Positions 1 to 10,395 of a DNA stretch of 64,000 nucleotides are shown one piece after another. Both the position numbers and the translations under genes were made by a program. The DNA is from Paraescarpia echinospica (lineage: Eukaryota > Annelida > Polychaeta > Sabellida > Siboglinidae), in assembly GCA_020002185.1 (NCBI GenBank), contig CM034541.1, positions 25,085,402 to 25,149,401 of the forward strand. The letters are read 5' to 3'. Below the pieces are notes generated by a model. It saw only the letters and a list, made by a program, of their open reading frames with translations, searched no databases and was not told the origin of the DNA. How positions within the stretch are numbered: the stretch's first letter is position 1; each line of letters opens with the position of its first letter.

Positions 1-345
1 CCGAGGGCGCGTATCAAGTTCATTGTGACGGCGCGATCGGACAGACCGCGACCTGAAAGTATTCAATCGCTGGACGGCATAGCCGCGCCGCTGTTCGTCA
101 CGCTGAAAGACCACAGAAACAGTTTCACGCAGCAGAAAGTTCAGACGAGCGTGCGGTATCTCGGCCTCGAGGACACGGCCATTGCCAAGCTCGTCGTCGT
201 CGACGTCGTCGGATGCGGGCGTCAGCTGCACGAAGTCTGGAAAGCGCTGTGCGCGCAGAAACTGCACCTGGAGTTTGACTTATCACCACGAGACGACGAC
301 TTTGACGGTGCGAACCAATCGGTACAAACATCCGACGACGTGTGA
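1..345 (+). CDS. 3' part of a terminal exon, unrecognised protein (paralogue of 1652-2335)
   Basis: The window opens inside this exon; frame 1 is open from base 1 to the stop at 343-345 (114 codons). The residues are clearly related to the C-terminal half of the exon at 1652-2335: both have a block ending LKDH, then a run of hydrophobic strand-like residues (AKLVVVD here, AKLAVVR there), then a helix-like tail rich in His, Leu and Cys. The GC-rich coding sequence contrasts with the AT-rich surroundings, which supports real coding use. A possible poly(A) signal AATAAA lies at 917-922. I do not recognise the family and propose no function. The 5' end of the exon is outside the window. Confidence 0.5.
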   Translation, partial: PRARIKFIVTARSDRPRPESIQSLDGIAAPLFVTLKDHRNSFTQQKVQTSVRYLGLEDTAIAKLVVVDVVGCGRQLHEVWKALCAQKLHLEFDLSPRDDDFDGANQSVQTSDDV

Positions 346-1651
346 TTCCTGCTCCATGGCAAGGTTGCTGCGGGTATTCACCGACTCTCACTAAAGCCAA
401 CCAAGTCGACTGACTGCAGTAGTTCTTAGTAGGCCCCAACCGTGAGGTTTCAAGCGAATTCATCAGTATATGTGCCGTTTGAGAATGGCAATGCTAAAGG
501 CGATTAACCTTTCGAATTGAATTGTGAGACATTAGATGCATGTAAACATTTATAATTTGTTAGAATACATGCATTCTGTAGATGTTGCAACGACATTGAG
601 TTGTCTACTCAGAAAGGACGATCGACAGAAATCGTTTGTTGACAAGCTTGCACCGTGTGGCTCTGGACGCCGTAGACATATAACAATATGGACATCGAGT
701 AGCCGAGTATAAGATCGTGTATTTTAAATACCTCGCTAGTAGCTGCAATCGTTGCACGCCGTTACGTGCCATCAACAAAACGGCATTTTTATTTGAAAGT
801 ATTTTTGGGATTGTATGTAGCTGAAGTTCTCTGCTTGAAATACTATTCTGTACAAGTGCGTTCGTATTCACCAATGGAATGGTTACAAGCATTTAATAAT
901 GTAATTATATTGTTGAAATAAAATATTGCTATATGATTGTGATTGACACTGTCAGCTAAGTGGCAGTTTTGTCTATGTGTGCAGCTGTAGTGATAACACG
1001 ATGTCATGATAAAAAGGTAGTGTTTATTAGCACTCTGTTGCCTTATTGTATACACGGTGTTACGTGTATCGGTATAAATTCACCCGAATGCTCGTAGATT
1101 TTACAGACTCTCCCAGCATTGTGTTGTGCATACAATCTTAGCATTCATGCTGCTTGAATATAGGCCTAGCTATTTTTCCCGCGAGACACTGCATAGTACT
1201 ATCCTTAACGTTGCATTCTGAGATAGTCCATATTTTCAATACAAATTTCCTGTAAACCAACATGCCGCATATACTATATAAATTTCCTGTACGTCATATG
1301 ATATACAATTTCAAGATATCACGGCGCAGCAGACGAAACATGATAGCCACGTGCTATAAGTTTATTATCCCGCTGGCCGGACATGGGGAGAAGTCAATTT
1401 ACAAAAGCATAATTTATTGAATTATACATCTAATGCCAGAGTATCATATATGGTAGCAAGTATAATCAAATAAGGAATCATATGTGTGGGTGCAGTTGGA
1501 TGTACCAGGGGTCTCAAGGGAGATGCACTTGGAGGTGTTTGGTGAACCTCAAAGGGGCGCAGCTGGAAGGCCCAAGATGGGGCTAGTTCTCTTGGATTTC
1601 GAAACTGAGAAGTTGGCAGGTATATAATAACGATGTTTTATAATTTTGCAG
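346..1651. other. non-coding spacer with a dispersed repeat
   Basis: AT-rich, no convincing exon. It probably holds the 3'UTR of the preceding exon (AATAAA at 917-922). About 1210-1472 is a dispersed repeat that also occurs at about 61719-62007. The stretch just before 1652 ends in a splice-acceptor-like TTTTGCAG. Confidence 0.5.
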
Positions 1652-2335
1652 GGCCGCATCAAATACCCTTTGAACACCCTCTCAGGAGAGGCGATCAGAG
1701 ATACCATACGGGAGCACCTGGTGGCGCCGGTTATGCAGTGCGCAGACCGTGTGTACGCATTCCGCATCATCTGGCGTGTCGACAGCGACAGCCTTGCGCA
1801 TGCGTGGGACGACATCGTATCGCAGCGCCAGATGTGCGACCAGATCGTCGCGGAGACGCCGTCGCTACAGATGTTCGTGTCGTGCATCTGCGGCGTGTTT
1901 AACAAGAATGGAACTCCGGGGACGTGGCGGGGCCAACTGAAGCCCGTCTACCCCGCAGTCAGCTACTGGATCGTGCAGGAGAGCGGCGCCAACACCGACG
2001 CCTACAGCATGTTGGTTAAGCGTCTTATGGCTGCATGTCCGTCGTCGCAGTTTAAGCTGATCACGTCGTCCAACCAGCGACAGAGTGACGAGCCGATGGC
2101 GGCCAACTGCGGCTCGCTCTACGTCGCGCTGAAGGATCACAACAGTGGCTTCATCAACCGCAAGATCAACTGCTGTCTGTTCGGTGCGGACGCCGCTAAG
2201 GGCACGTCTCCGCCGCCAAACGCTAAGCTGGCTGTCGTGCGTCACAGCAAGTACATGCAGCTAATATCGACGTACGTGGGAGTGTTGAAGGCGTGCGGCC
2301 TTTGCATTCATCTACACGTGCTGGAAGAGGATTGA
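1652..2335 (+). CDS. terminal exon of an unrecognised protein, 227 codons plus stop
   Basis: A splice acceptor (ATAATTTTGCAG, ending at 1651) is followed by 227 open codons in phase 0, beginning GRIKYPLNT, and a stop at 2333-2335. The sequence is GC-rich and has no low-complexity runs. The predicted protein looks like a mixed alpha/beta globular domain with several cysteines (for example FVSCICG and ACGLCIHLH). Its second half matches the partial exon at 1-345, so the two are tandem paralogues. No catalytic or metal-binding signature that I know is present. Because both copies end in their own stop, they could be tandem genes or alternative last exons of one gene whose 5' part lies left of the window. 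The function is unknown. Confidence 0.6.
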   Translation, partial: GRIKYPLNTLSGEAIRDTIREHLVAPVMQCADRVYAFRIIWRVDSDSLAHAWDDIVSQRQMCDQIVAETPSLQMFVSCICGVFNKNGTPGTWRGQLKPVYPAVSYWIVQESGANTDAYSMLVKRLMAACPSSQFKLITSSNQRQSDEPMAANCGSLYVALKDHNSGFINRKINCCLFGADAAKGTSPPPNAKLAVVRHSKYMQLISTYVGVLKACGLCIHLHVLEED

Positions 2336-4660
2336 CGAAACACCGATGGTTTCCGACTGACAACTGGTGTGACTGATACGAATTTAAGTAAACTCGATTC
2401 GTGTGCATCGAACACCAAATCATCAACAACTGACAACAAGCTGACAAGAAGACGAGGCGCTGACTGCCGAATGCTGCTTGTCGCGCTGAAAGACTACTAT
2501 TAGTTTCGTTTACCGCCATAGTAGTCGCATTTTAGTTGCATCCGCGAGAGTAGTCGTGATACAAATGATGCGAGGTAGCAGGGGTCTCAATGGCCCTCTT
2601 GTGTTTGGGGCACAGCTCCCACTATTTTTGAAGATCTCCCGCCAATCGCATTCGTTCGAGATTGGGGGCATCATATTTGTAAGTTGTGAATCGTTCGGAT
2701 GTCTTCTTAAATATTAGCGTAATTGTGGTGGTCATGTAATCATAGACATGTCATGATGCTCCTGCAGTTTTGTTTGTTGGATCTCAGTGGATAAGTAATA
2801 ACATTAATGGTTTTAAGCAACGGTCGCTCGGGTTTTGTATCTTGTTCGTTCTTTGTCGTAATGATGACTCTTATACGTAAATATTCTTGTTTTGTTGTGC
2901 CTCTTCGTTTAACTGTGACCGTTTAACTAACAGTATAAGCCAGATTTTGCTCTTTAAAATGGACCGCTCCTTAACGATGATCCTGAACTGTCAACTCCAG
3001 TACGCGCGACCAGGACATTTTCGCCGATGTAATGTCCACGGTTATACGGCGACGACTTTAGCATTTTAAGAACGCTCCTTCAACTAAACAACGTATTATT
3101 TTAATGGTACATTTTCCTTTTGAACTCGTCTTATTTGTTTCTAAATTCCTGGAGATGTAGGCGCCATAGAAGTATACTATTATTATAGTCATCATCGGCC
3201 ATGGTTGGTTTTCCTTTGCTTTGACGAGTCCGTGGGTGACTGGTGCGACCCCCGGGGGGGAGGCACTACCCTTACATGTGGATAGGTCACATACCCCTAC
3301 CCTTAATAAGGGCATCCATTATCAAAAAGTATACTGTTGACCTAGGGACAAATTTAAGAAAGACACCATTTTTAAGTAAGTATTTAATTCATATAAACAT
3401 ATCTATAGGTGAGTTTATTCGGATACGTATATGCACATTGCACCTAACTTGGCATGCTAACCAGTTTAAATTGCCCCGAGTAGTTGCCGATATATACCGA
3501 AATATACGTGATAGGTAACCGTGAATGCTGCGATAGAAACAGCCTTGTTCTAGGGAGAGTTCCTCGAACCAATGACGTGTGACGTGAAAAATGTAAACGT
3601 ATATTTTCAATGTTCCTTTCCTGTTATGTGGTGTAGAAACATGTATAATTTAAGTAAGTAGTCACAAGGAGATAACGACGCAACAATAGATGTTAATTTT
3701 CCACATGCAAATGAACTACAACACGTCGGTTGCATATGTAACATGGACACCAATTGCAAGCAATTTCTCATACAAACTTTGACAGAATGCCATACCTTTT
3801 TTATTATTCCTACTTCAATATAGCTGTTAAAAGAGGCCTTGGCCATGATGTTGTCGCTTGACCATAAAAAGTATGAAAACATTCAAGACCGACATACTCA
3901 AAACATATTATGTTTTGTGATATTAGTATACTAGTCGGCATAATCTTGTAAGGCAAATACATGTTTAAGGAACTAATAACACATGTAATAGGCCCATAAA
4001 TGCATTGATTAACTTTTCAATATGTGACGAAAATGGTACAGGAGAGTAGTAATATAGGTTAATCTGCGCGTACACAATCTGTTCCGGAGCAAATCCCATG
4101 TTAAAGGATAGGGATTTGCACCAGGGCGCGCCCGGGTTAAGAGATAGGCCATTTTTACCCCATGTTAAAAGATAGGGATTTTGCACCAGGGCGCTCCCGG
4201 GTTAAGAGATAGGGAATTTTCTCCATGTTAAAGCATAGGAGGTATTATCGTAAAGGTATCCGACGACTTTTAGAAAAAATAAAATATACCAAACAGCATT
4301 TGAATATGTCAAAGACGAGATTGGTTTGTCCGTAGGCCGAAGCTCCGCAAAGGGATCGAGCCCTTATTTGGTTGACGATGACATGTCTAAAATGTGGTGT
4401 TATAGTAAGGCGTAATTTATATAATAAAAGGATTATAAATTCAGCAGAGGTCGTTTTATCTGAAGTAATGTATACGAAATGTAGACTACATATAGGACTA
4501 TGTTATATCAGAACCTACAGCCTCGTTTTTTCGAACAAAGCGGCCATCTTGGAATTATACGTTTTATATCATTTCCGTACGATAGTACCCAAATTCGTGT
4601 CTCTTATAAATCCCGTACTCGAGACGTGTCTGGACATGTTTGTTTGTTGCGAGCGTGAGC
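2336..4660. other. non-coding spacer with short tandem repeats
   Basis: No supportable gene. About 4085-4240 holds a roughly 75-bp repeat in two and a half copies, each with GATAGGGATTT, CACCAGGGCGC and CCCGGGTTAAGAGATAGG. The rest is AT-rich with only short chance ORFs. Confidence 0.4.
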
Positions 4661-5335
4661 GTGCGCACCCTGTATGACGTCATTAAACTATAAACTGCTA
4701 CACGCAGTAATTTTGTACGCGAGATGAGTTGGTTATACAGGTAGTGATTTGGTTAGACCTTGTTTTGAACTTGCGCATATGTAATGTAATTCCATCATTT
4801 GGCGTCATGGTCAGTGAGTGACGTCATGGTACGCGCAGTAATTTTGTACGCGAGGTGAGTTGGTTATACAGGTAGTGATTTGGTTAGCCATTGTTTTGAA
4901 CTTGCGCGCTTGAATATAATTCCATCATGTGACGTCATGATGCAGTGACATCATTAAACTATAAACTGCTATGCGCAGTAATTTTGTACGCGAGGTGAGT
5001 TGGTTATACAGGTAGTGATTTGGTTAGCCATTCGTTTGAACTTGCACATATGTAATATAATTCCATCATTTGACGTCATGGTCAGTGACGTCATGGTACG
5101 CGCAGTAATTCTATAAGTGCGGTGAGTTGGACAAACAGGTAGTGATTTGGTTAGCCATTGTTTTGAGCTTTCGCGCTTGAATATAATTCCATCATGTGAC
5201 GTCATGATGCAATGACATCATTAAACTATAAACTGCTACACGCAGTAATTTTGTAGGCGAGGTGATTTGGTTAGACCTTGTTTTGAACTTGCGCATATGT
5301 AATGTAATTCTATCATTTGATCATCAACAGTGAGT
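4660..5335. repeat. tandem array with repeated TGACGTCA palindromes
   Basis: Four to five diverged copies of a unit of about 120-150 bp. Each runs through GCAGTAATTTTGTACGCG, GGTGAGTTGG, GGTAGTGATTTGGTTAG, TTTTGAACTTGCGC and ATTCCATCAT. Full or near-full TGACGTCA palindromes recur near 4674, 4820, 4931, 5071, 5087 and 5198. The same unit reappears at about 8735-9000. It is probably a satellite or part of a mobile element. Confidence 0.6.
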
Positions 5336-5815
5336 TCAAATTCCCCTGTAAAATCTCATTCTAGAAGTTTCTTTGATACTTTTGTCAACACACTTCAAAA
5401 CCGACACTACTGGGTGCTACTGTCGCCTGGAGACGTATCTGGACATGTTTGTTTGTTGCGGACGCGAACGCGCTCGCGTCCTGTATCACGTCAAAGCTAT
5501 CATTGTGATTTGGTTAGCCATCCTTTGTAAGAACTTTATTAGAAAATTCAATCACGACCTTCAGAATAAAATCATCGTTCACTACACTACAGGCATATCA
5601 CGCTATAAGCAAACTGGTAGTATGAACTGGTAACCAAGGCTCTATGTGTTGGAAGAACATCCGTGTATTTGTCTCGTGTTAAGCCATAGGGAATTATAAA
5701 ACAGTTACTTATCTGTTAAAACACTCAAACTGACAGCTATTTATGTAGGATTTTGATCAAGCCCTTTGACCTGTTACATTATCTAACATACGACAATTTT
5801 TTACTTACCAGACTT
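5336..5815. repeat. dispersed repeat, copy 1
   Basis: A repeat beginning TTCCCCTGTAAAATCTCATT, passing through GGACATGTTTGTTTGTTGCG and a CG-rich palindromic stretch, and ending near ACTTACCAG. Related copies lie at about 6404-6750 (second half only) and about 9003-9240 (first half). The copies at 5.4 and 6.4 kb flank the finger exon at 5856-6110. Confidence 0.6.
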
Positions 5816-5855
5816 TGTATTAACATCGACATAGTTAATACTCTTTTGTGAGAAG

Positions 5856-6110
5856 GTGGTTGGCTCTGAAAAGAACCGTTTAAATATTTTATCCTCCCGG
5901 ACAGGTTTTCAGTGCCCAGTATGTAGCTTGAACTTTAATCGACGCAATCATTGGAAGCGTCACGTTGCACGCGGCTGTCCGACTCCGACAGCTACTGTGA
6001 CAGCACTGGTTCCAACAACCTCTGTGTCACGAAAACGTCGCTGGTCACCGTTATCACCGATCAACCGAGTAGATGTGCTGCCGACTGATGTGTCGGTGAA
6101 AGAAGTGTGA
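5856..6110 (+). CDS. terminal exon with one C2HC-type zinc finger
   Basis: An acceptor-like TTTTGTGAGAAG precedes a phase-0 exon of 84 codons beginning VVGSEKN. One finger is visible: C-x2-C-x12-H-x4-C with the core CPVCSLNFNRRNHWKRH (residues about 22-43), so the last ligand is Cys rather than His. The tail is basic (SRKRRWSP). The stop at 6108-6110 is followed by AATAAA at 6184-6189 and a GT-rich stretch, as expected for a last exon. The exon starts with Val-Val like two of the C2H2 exons at 49-60 kb, but it lies upstream of their shared exon, so it more likely belongs to another transcript. The acceptor is weak. The likely role, nucleic-acid binding, is inferred from the finger only. Confidence 0.5.
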   Translation: MVGSEKNRLNILSSRTGFQCPVCSLNFNRRNHWKRHVARGCPTPTATVTALVPTTSVSRKRRWSPLSPINRVDVLPTDVSVKEV

Positions 6111-6183
6111 AGTATGGCTCCAAGGACGCAAAGAAGTCCGTCAAATCAGCAAAATCAGCCAAAAATCGGGCAAAATAACTACG

Positions 6184-6189
6184 AATAAA
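6184..6189 (+). terminator. poly(A) signal AATAAA of the 5856-6110 exon
   Basis: A canonical hexamer 75 nt after the stop, followed within 30 nt by TGTGTGTAATTTC, a GT-rich downstream element. Confidence 0.5.
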
Positions 6190-7576
6190 ATAAGGCGCCT
6201 GGTAATGTGTGTAATTTCTTTATATAGCAGTTCGATAGAACATAAAGGTCACGTGGGCGTGCCGAAAGATTATGGATTGTAGGATAGTACATTAAGGTCA
6301 CGTGGGCGTGCCGAAAGATCACTGACTTCAGAGTGCAAACTACACATGCGCAGTCGGTAGATTAGAAAATTCAAAAGCACGGACTGCAAAGTAAAACTAG
6401 CTTTCAAGCGCTCGCGTCCTGTATAACGTCAGAGCTATCATTGTGATTTGGTTAGCCATCCTTTGTAAGAAATTTATTAAAAAATTCAATCACGACCTTC
6501 GGAGTAAAACATCGTTCATCCCACTACAGTCATATCACGCTATAATCAAACTGGTAGTATGAACTGGTAAGCAAGGCTCTATGTGTTGGAAGAACATCCG
6601 TGTATTTGTCTCGTGTTAAGCCATAGGGATTTATAAAACAGTTACTTATCTGTTAAAACACTCAAACTGCCAGCTATTTATGTAGGATTTTGGTCAATCC
6701 CTTTGACCTGTAACATTATCTAACATACGACATTTGTACTTACCAGCCGTATCTCACTTGAGCGTTGAAAACTGAGTCCAAACTGTTTTGGAGTGGTGTT
6801 CCCTGTTCAAGTCTCATCTGTGTTTCGTTTGCATTTAGAGATCAACAGTATTGTTTCAACCTTTTATCATGCTATGATTCTTAACCCACACGTATGTACA
6901 TATGTAAAGAAGTAAACACAATCGATGCGCTATGCATGAGGCGCTATGTCAACTCTTCGACCTTGACATCAAACTTATCGAGTAAAGAATTGGTTGCAAA
7001 CCTCTTTTTCGAAACAGACGCGTAACAAAGTGAAGCGTTATGATCAACAGTATATCATCATAATAATCTCCCAGATAGGATATACCAGTATTTATATAGT
7101 TTACCGTATTAAGGGTCAAGTGTATAAAGACCCATTAGATCGTTTTTGATCTGTTTTCATACTGTAGTATTTAAATTCGTGCTTGTTCGGTAAACCTTTC
7201 AAACAATATTCTATCATAAAAGCCCTAACCTGGCATCGGTAACCGAAAATGGACCTATAGAGATATACATACATAGAGACATACATAAACACAGACATGG
7301 AGACATACATAAACACAGACATAGAGACATACATACATATAGACCACCCAACATTAACCTTCAACATATAAGCATACCTTCAAATATACTTTTAAACATA
7401 CAACATTGCAAACTTTCACTGACAAACGTTCCAACACTCTTAATCCTGTTTGCAAATTAGTTTGAACTGGTATTCGATTCACAAGTCTAATCTTTTCTAC
7501 CCATGCTGCAAATGTTGCAACTTCCGCTCCTGACTTTGCTGGTCCGAACTTTACCATTGATTTCCCTGTGACCGAA
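6190..7576. other. spacer with repeat copies
   Basis: About 6241-6320 holds a duplicated segment with GGTCACGTGGGCGTGCCG. About 6404-6750 is a second copy of the 5463-5815 repeat. About 7255-7350 is a short-period array of ACATACATAAACACAGACAT-like units. No gene seen. Confidence 0.5.
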
Positions 7577-7921
7577 ATGAAGAAGACGCTTGCACGTCAC
7601 ATAGCATGCAGCATCTTTGAACTCTCAAGACGTCAGTGCCGTGGTTGCGAGATAGACCATCCTAGTCAATTTCATCACGATTGTATGTTATCTGATGACA
7701 TTCAAATCTGTATGTACTTTGACGAGGCTGTCGAGGTCATTAATTCAACTGCAGTGGTGAAAGACTGTTTGAGTGTTTTGTTAGACTCCGGTGTGAAACT
7801 ATCCGACGTGACAGTCGAACAGTTGTGTAATATCAATACTTGGTTGCAAGAAGCCGTTTCGAAACAGTGGCGAAACACTATGAAACAAATGGTCCTGGTA
7901 GTAATGGAGGGTGACCTGTAA
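7577..7921 (+). CDS. small protein with C-x2-C...HPSQ...H-x-C signature
   Basis: 114 codons from ATG 7577. The upstream frame stays open further, so the true start or a splice acceptor could lie 5'. A likely metal-binding cluster is visible: CRGCEIDHPSQFHHDC (C-x2-C-x4-H-P-S-Q-x2-H-x-C). The rest is helical and acidic with no other signature. The stop TAA overlaps an AATAAA hexamer at 7921-7926, and GT-rich sequence follows. My impression is that short proteins with a C-x2-C/HPSQ motif are scattered through aquatic invertebrate genomes, often near mobile DNA; I cannot confirm that here. A decayed partial duplication of its 3' part follows at about 7955-8190. Confidence 0.5.
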   Translation: MKKTLARHIACSIFELSRRQCRGCEIDHPSQFHHDCMLSDDIQICMYFDEAVEVINSTAVVKDCLSVLLDSGVKLSDVTVEQLCNINTWLQEAVSKQWRNTMKQMVLVVMEGDL

Positions 7922-7954
7922 ATAAATAGGTCTTGTGCTTTTATGAGACCTTTG

Positions 7955-8215
7955 GTGACATTAATTCAACTGCAGTGATTAAAGTTGACTGTCTGGAATA
8001 GCACCGCAACCAAGTATCCGAACCGAATTTGTCGGACCCACAAGGGCTCCTCGTCGTATGGCAGGCAAGACTGAAGTAGTGAGTTGCGGTATCGTCTTGT
8101 ACACGATTAAACTTTGCAAGAGTCTGTATCAATGTCTAGTCTCTAGTTCTTGTAGTTATGGAGCGTGACCTGTAAATACGTTTGTGTTGTTCACGAATAA
8201 ACTGTGCCAACCTTA
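7955..8215 (+). pseudogene. decayed partial duplicate of the 7577-7921 ORF tail
   Basis: ATTAATTCAACTGCAGTG at 7960 repeats the sequence at 7739, and TGGAGCGTGACCTGTAAATA near 8160 repeats TGGAGGGTGACCTGTAAATA at the end of the intact ORF. The reading frame between them is lost. An AATAAA lies near 8194. Confidence 0.5.
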
Positions 8216-8279
8216 TCTTGTTTCTTTTTCATAGTGTAATGCAAAGCATGTGTTGGGAACCTTGGCCTTACACAAACAG

Positions 8280-8740
8280 ACAAAGTCGACCTCTTTAAGG
8301 GACAAGAAACTCGGAATAGACGGGATACTGCGACAACGGACAAGATATTGCATGAGACTACGAATGAGATTTACCAATCTACCGCGCTGAAACGGTAAAA
8401 GTGTGGAGGAGGAGGGATAGAGACGGACGGGTTATTGCTTGACATCCCTCCTCTTTCAGACAATTCGTCAGTTTATCGCGTGACATCTCTACCAAACTTA
8501 GTGCACGAGACTACGGCCGAGACATTGCATGAGACTACGGACGAGATATCGCACGAGACTACGGATGAGATTTACCAATCTACCGCGCTGAAACGGTAAA
8601 AGTGAGGAGGAGGAGGGATAGAGATGGACGGGTTATCGTGTGACATCCCTCCTCCTCCTCCTCTTTCAGGCAAATAGACGGGTTATTGCATCAAATCCCT
8701 CCTCTTTCAGCCAAATAGACGGGTTATCGCGTGACAATGA
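8280..8740. repeat. tandem repeats with purine/pyrimidine hairpins
   Basis: Two to three diverged copies of a unit of about 220 bp containing GAGATTTACCAATCTACCGC, CTGAAACGGTAAAAGTG and AGGAGGAGGGATAGAGA. In each, the GGAGGAGGGAT run is followed about 30 bases later by its complement ATCCCTCCTCC, so each can fold into a GC-rich hairpin. No coding potential. Confidence 0.55.
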
Positions 8741-9240
8741 CGTCATCAAACTGCTACGCGCAGTAATTTTGTGCGCAAGGTGAGTTGGTCAAACAGGTAG
8801 TGATTTGGTTAGACCTTGTTTTGAACTTGCGCATATGTAATGTAATTCCATCATTTGATCATCAACAGTGACGTCATTAAACTATAAACTGCTACGCGTA
8901 GTAATTGTGTGCGCGAGGTGAGTTGGTCAAGCAGGTAGTGCTTTGGTTAGCCATTGTTTTGAGCTTTTGCGCTTGAATATAACCCCATCACGTAACGTTA
9001 CGATCAATTCCCCTGTAAAATTTCATTCTAGAAGTTTCTTTTGTACTTTTGTCAACACACTACAAAACCGACGCTACTGTGTACTACTGTGTCCTGGTGA
9101 CGTGTCTGGACTTGTTTGTTTGTTGCGGGTGCGAGCGCGCTCGCGTCCTGTATAACGTCAAAGCTATCATGGTCATTTGGTTAGCCGTCCTTTGTAAGAA
9201 CTTTACTAGAAAATTCAATCACGGCCGGCAGAGTAAAATG
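8741..9240. repeat. second copy of the TGACGTCA-rich array and the 5.3 kb repeat
   Basis: About 8741-9000 repeats units of the 4660-5335 array (TGACGTCA near 8741 and 8872). About 9003-9240 repeats the first half of the 5336-5815 family. The join between the two families is in the same order as at 5.3 kb, so the pair was duplicated as one block. Confidence 0.55.
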
Positions 9241-9628
9241 GACCAACATCACATACCTTAATGTCAAGAGACGATCATCTGTTCGGATTCATATTCAACG
9301 AGACGACCATAGGACTCGTATGAGGTATCGCTATTTTTAACGGAAAACATATGTATATGAAACAGCCGTCTTTACAACGTAACAATTCTATATTTACAAA
9401 TATTGCGAGCGATCAGACACGATACGACCTTCTCGAGAGTTGAAAAAGGAAAGACCAGAATCGTCGGAAGCACGGTATATACACTTGTTTTCGGCGTCAT
9501 CTCATTTGCATAACCAATCAGACCGAACGTACATCACGTGACTTCCCTTAACACAAAAACTGTGCACGTTCATGAGACAGGCGACATCTGATGGCCCCAA
9601 CGGATAGCAATGTAACTACTCCGAATAA

Positions 9629-10062
9629 CGCCATCTACCGGACATGACAGATCTGTATTCGTCGACATACTTCCGGAAATGGTGAAACCGTAGAGGCCGC
9701 CATGACAGGTCGTCATGACATTCAAGTAATTTCCGGTTCGACGTTACTTCCGACGTAAAGGCCCCTAGTAGAGACCCCCTAGTGGATAATCGGAGTACTA
9801 CCCCACACGATGGCGTCCATCTACCGGCCATGATAGATCTCTATTCGTTGACACACTTCCGGAAATGGTGGAACCATACAAGCCGCCATGACAGGTCGCC
9901 ATGACATTCAAGTAACTTCCGGGGCGACGTCACTTCCGACGTACCGTCCCTAGTAGAAGCTGCCATGACAGTCAAGTAACTTCCGGTACGGCGTCACTTC
10001 CGGCGTAGCGCCCCCTAGTGGATAATTGGATTGCTACGTCACGCGATAGCGCCATCTAGCGG
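9629..10062. promoter_or_regulatory. cluster of CTCF-core-like and ETS-like sites in a ~190-bp tandem repeat
   Basis: Two diverged tandem units. The complement of 10008-10021 is CCACTAGGGGGCGC, which fits the published vertebrate CTCF core (CCASYAGRKGGCRS) at every position. The complement of 10049-10062 is CCGCTAGATGGCGC, one mismatch. Weaker relatives sit at 9629-9641, 9774-9785 and 9814-9827. ACTTCCGG, an ETS-type core, recurs at about 9668, 9856, 9915, 9980 and 9996. Lying directly upstream of the retrotransposon at 10.4 kb, the array could instead be that element's 5' terminal repeat. Protein binding is inferred. Confidence 0.4.
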
Positions 10063-10395
10063 GTAACAATATGTAATTAGGTTAGATAGAGAAAAATGTT
10101 GGGGTTAATCTCGCGAAAATTTAAACAACAATCACCAAGGTGGATGTTGTATAAATTTAAAAAATAAAAAGTTATACGCCTTCGTTCTAAAAACCAGACG
10201 CGTCATGGTATGTCCAAGATTAAATTAACTCGGATAGAGTTATGTGAGAAATTTTGGTTACGAGCATTAATTTTGACAATACGAGCATTAAAGCACTAAG
10301 TATACTTGGTCATCAGATATATATGGGCGGTTCGTGGCTGTTGAAAAAACAATTGTTTGGTAAGTGCTGTTCGGTTGGCATGTCGTTCTTCCAGG
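10063..10395. other. AT-rich leader of the tyrosine-recombinase retrotransposon
   Basis: No gene. This may be the 5' untranslated part of the element that starts coding at 10396. The element's outer terminal repeats could not be identified. Confidence 0.3.

Noticed and set aside
5856..6110. A sixth tail exon of the main gene
   Set aside because: It lies 21 kb upstream of the shared exon on the same strand, so ordinary cis-splicing could not join them; its Val-Val start may be coincidence.
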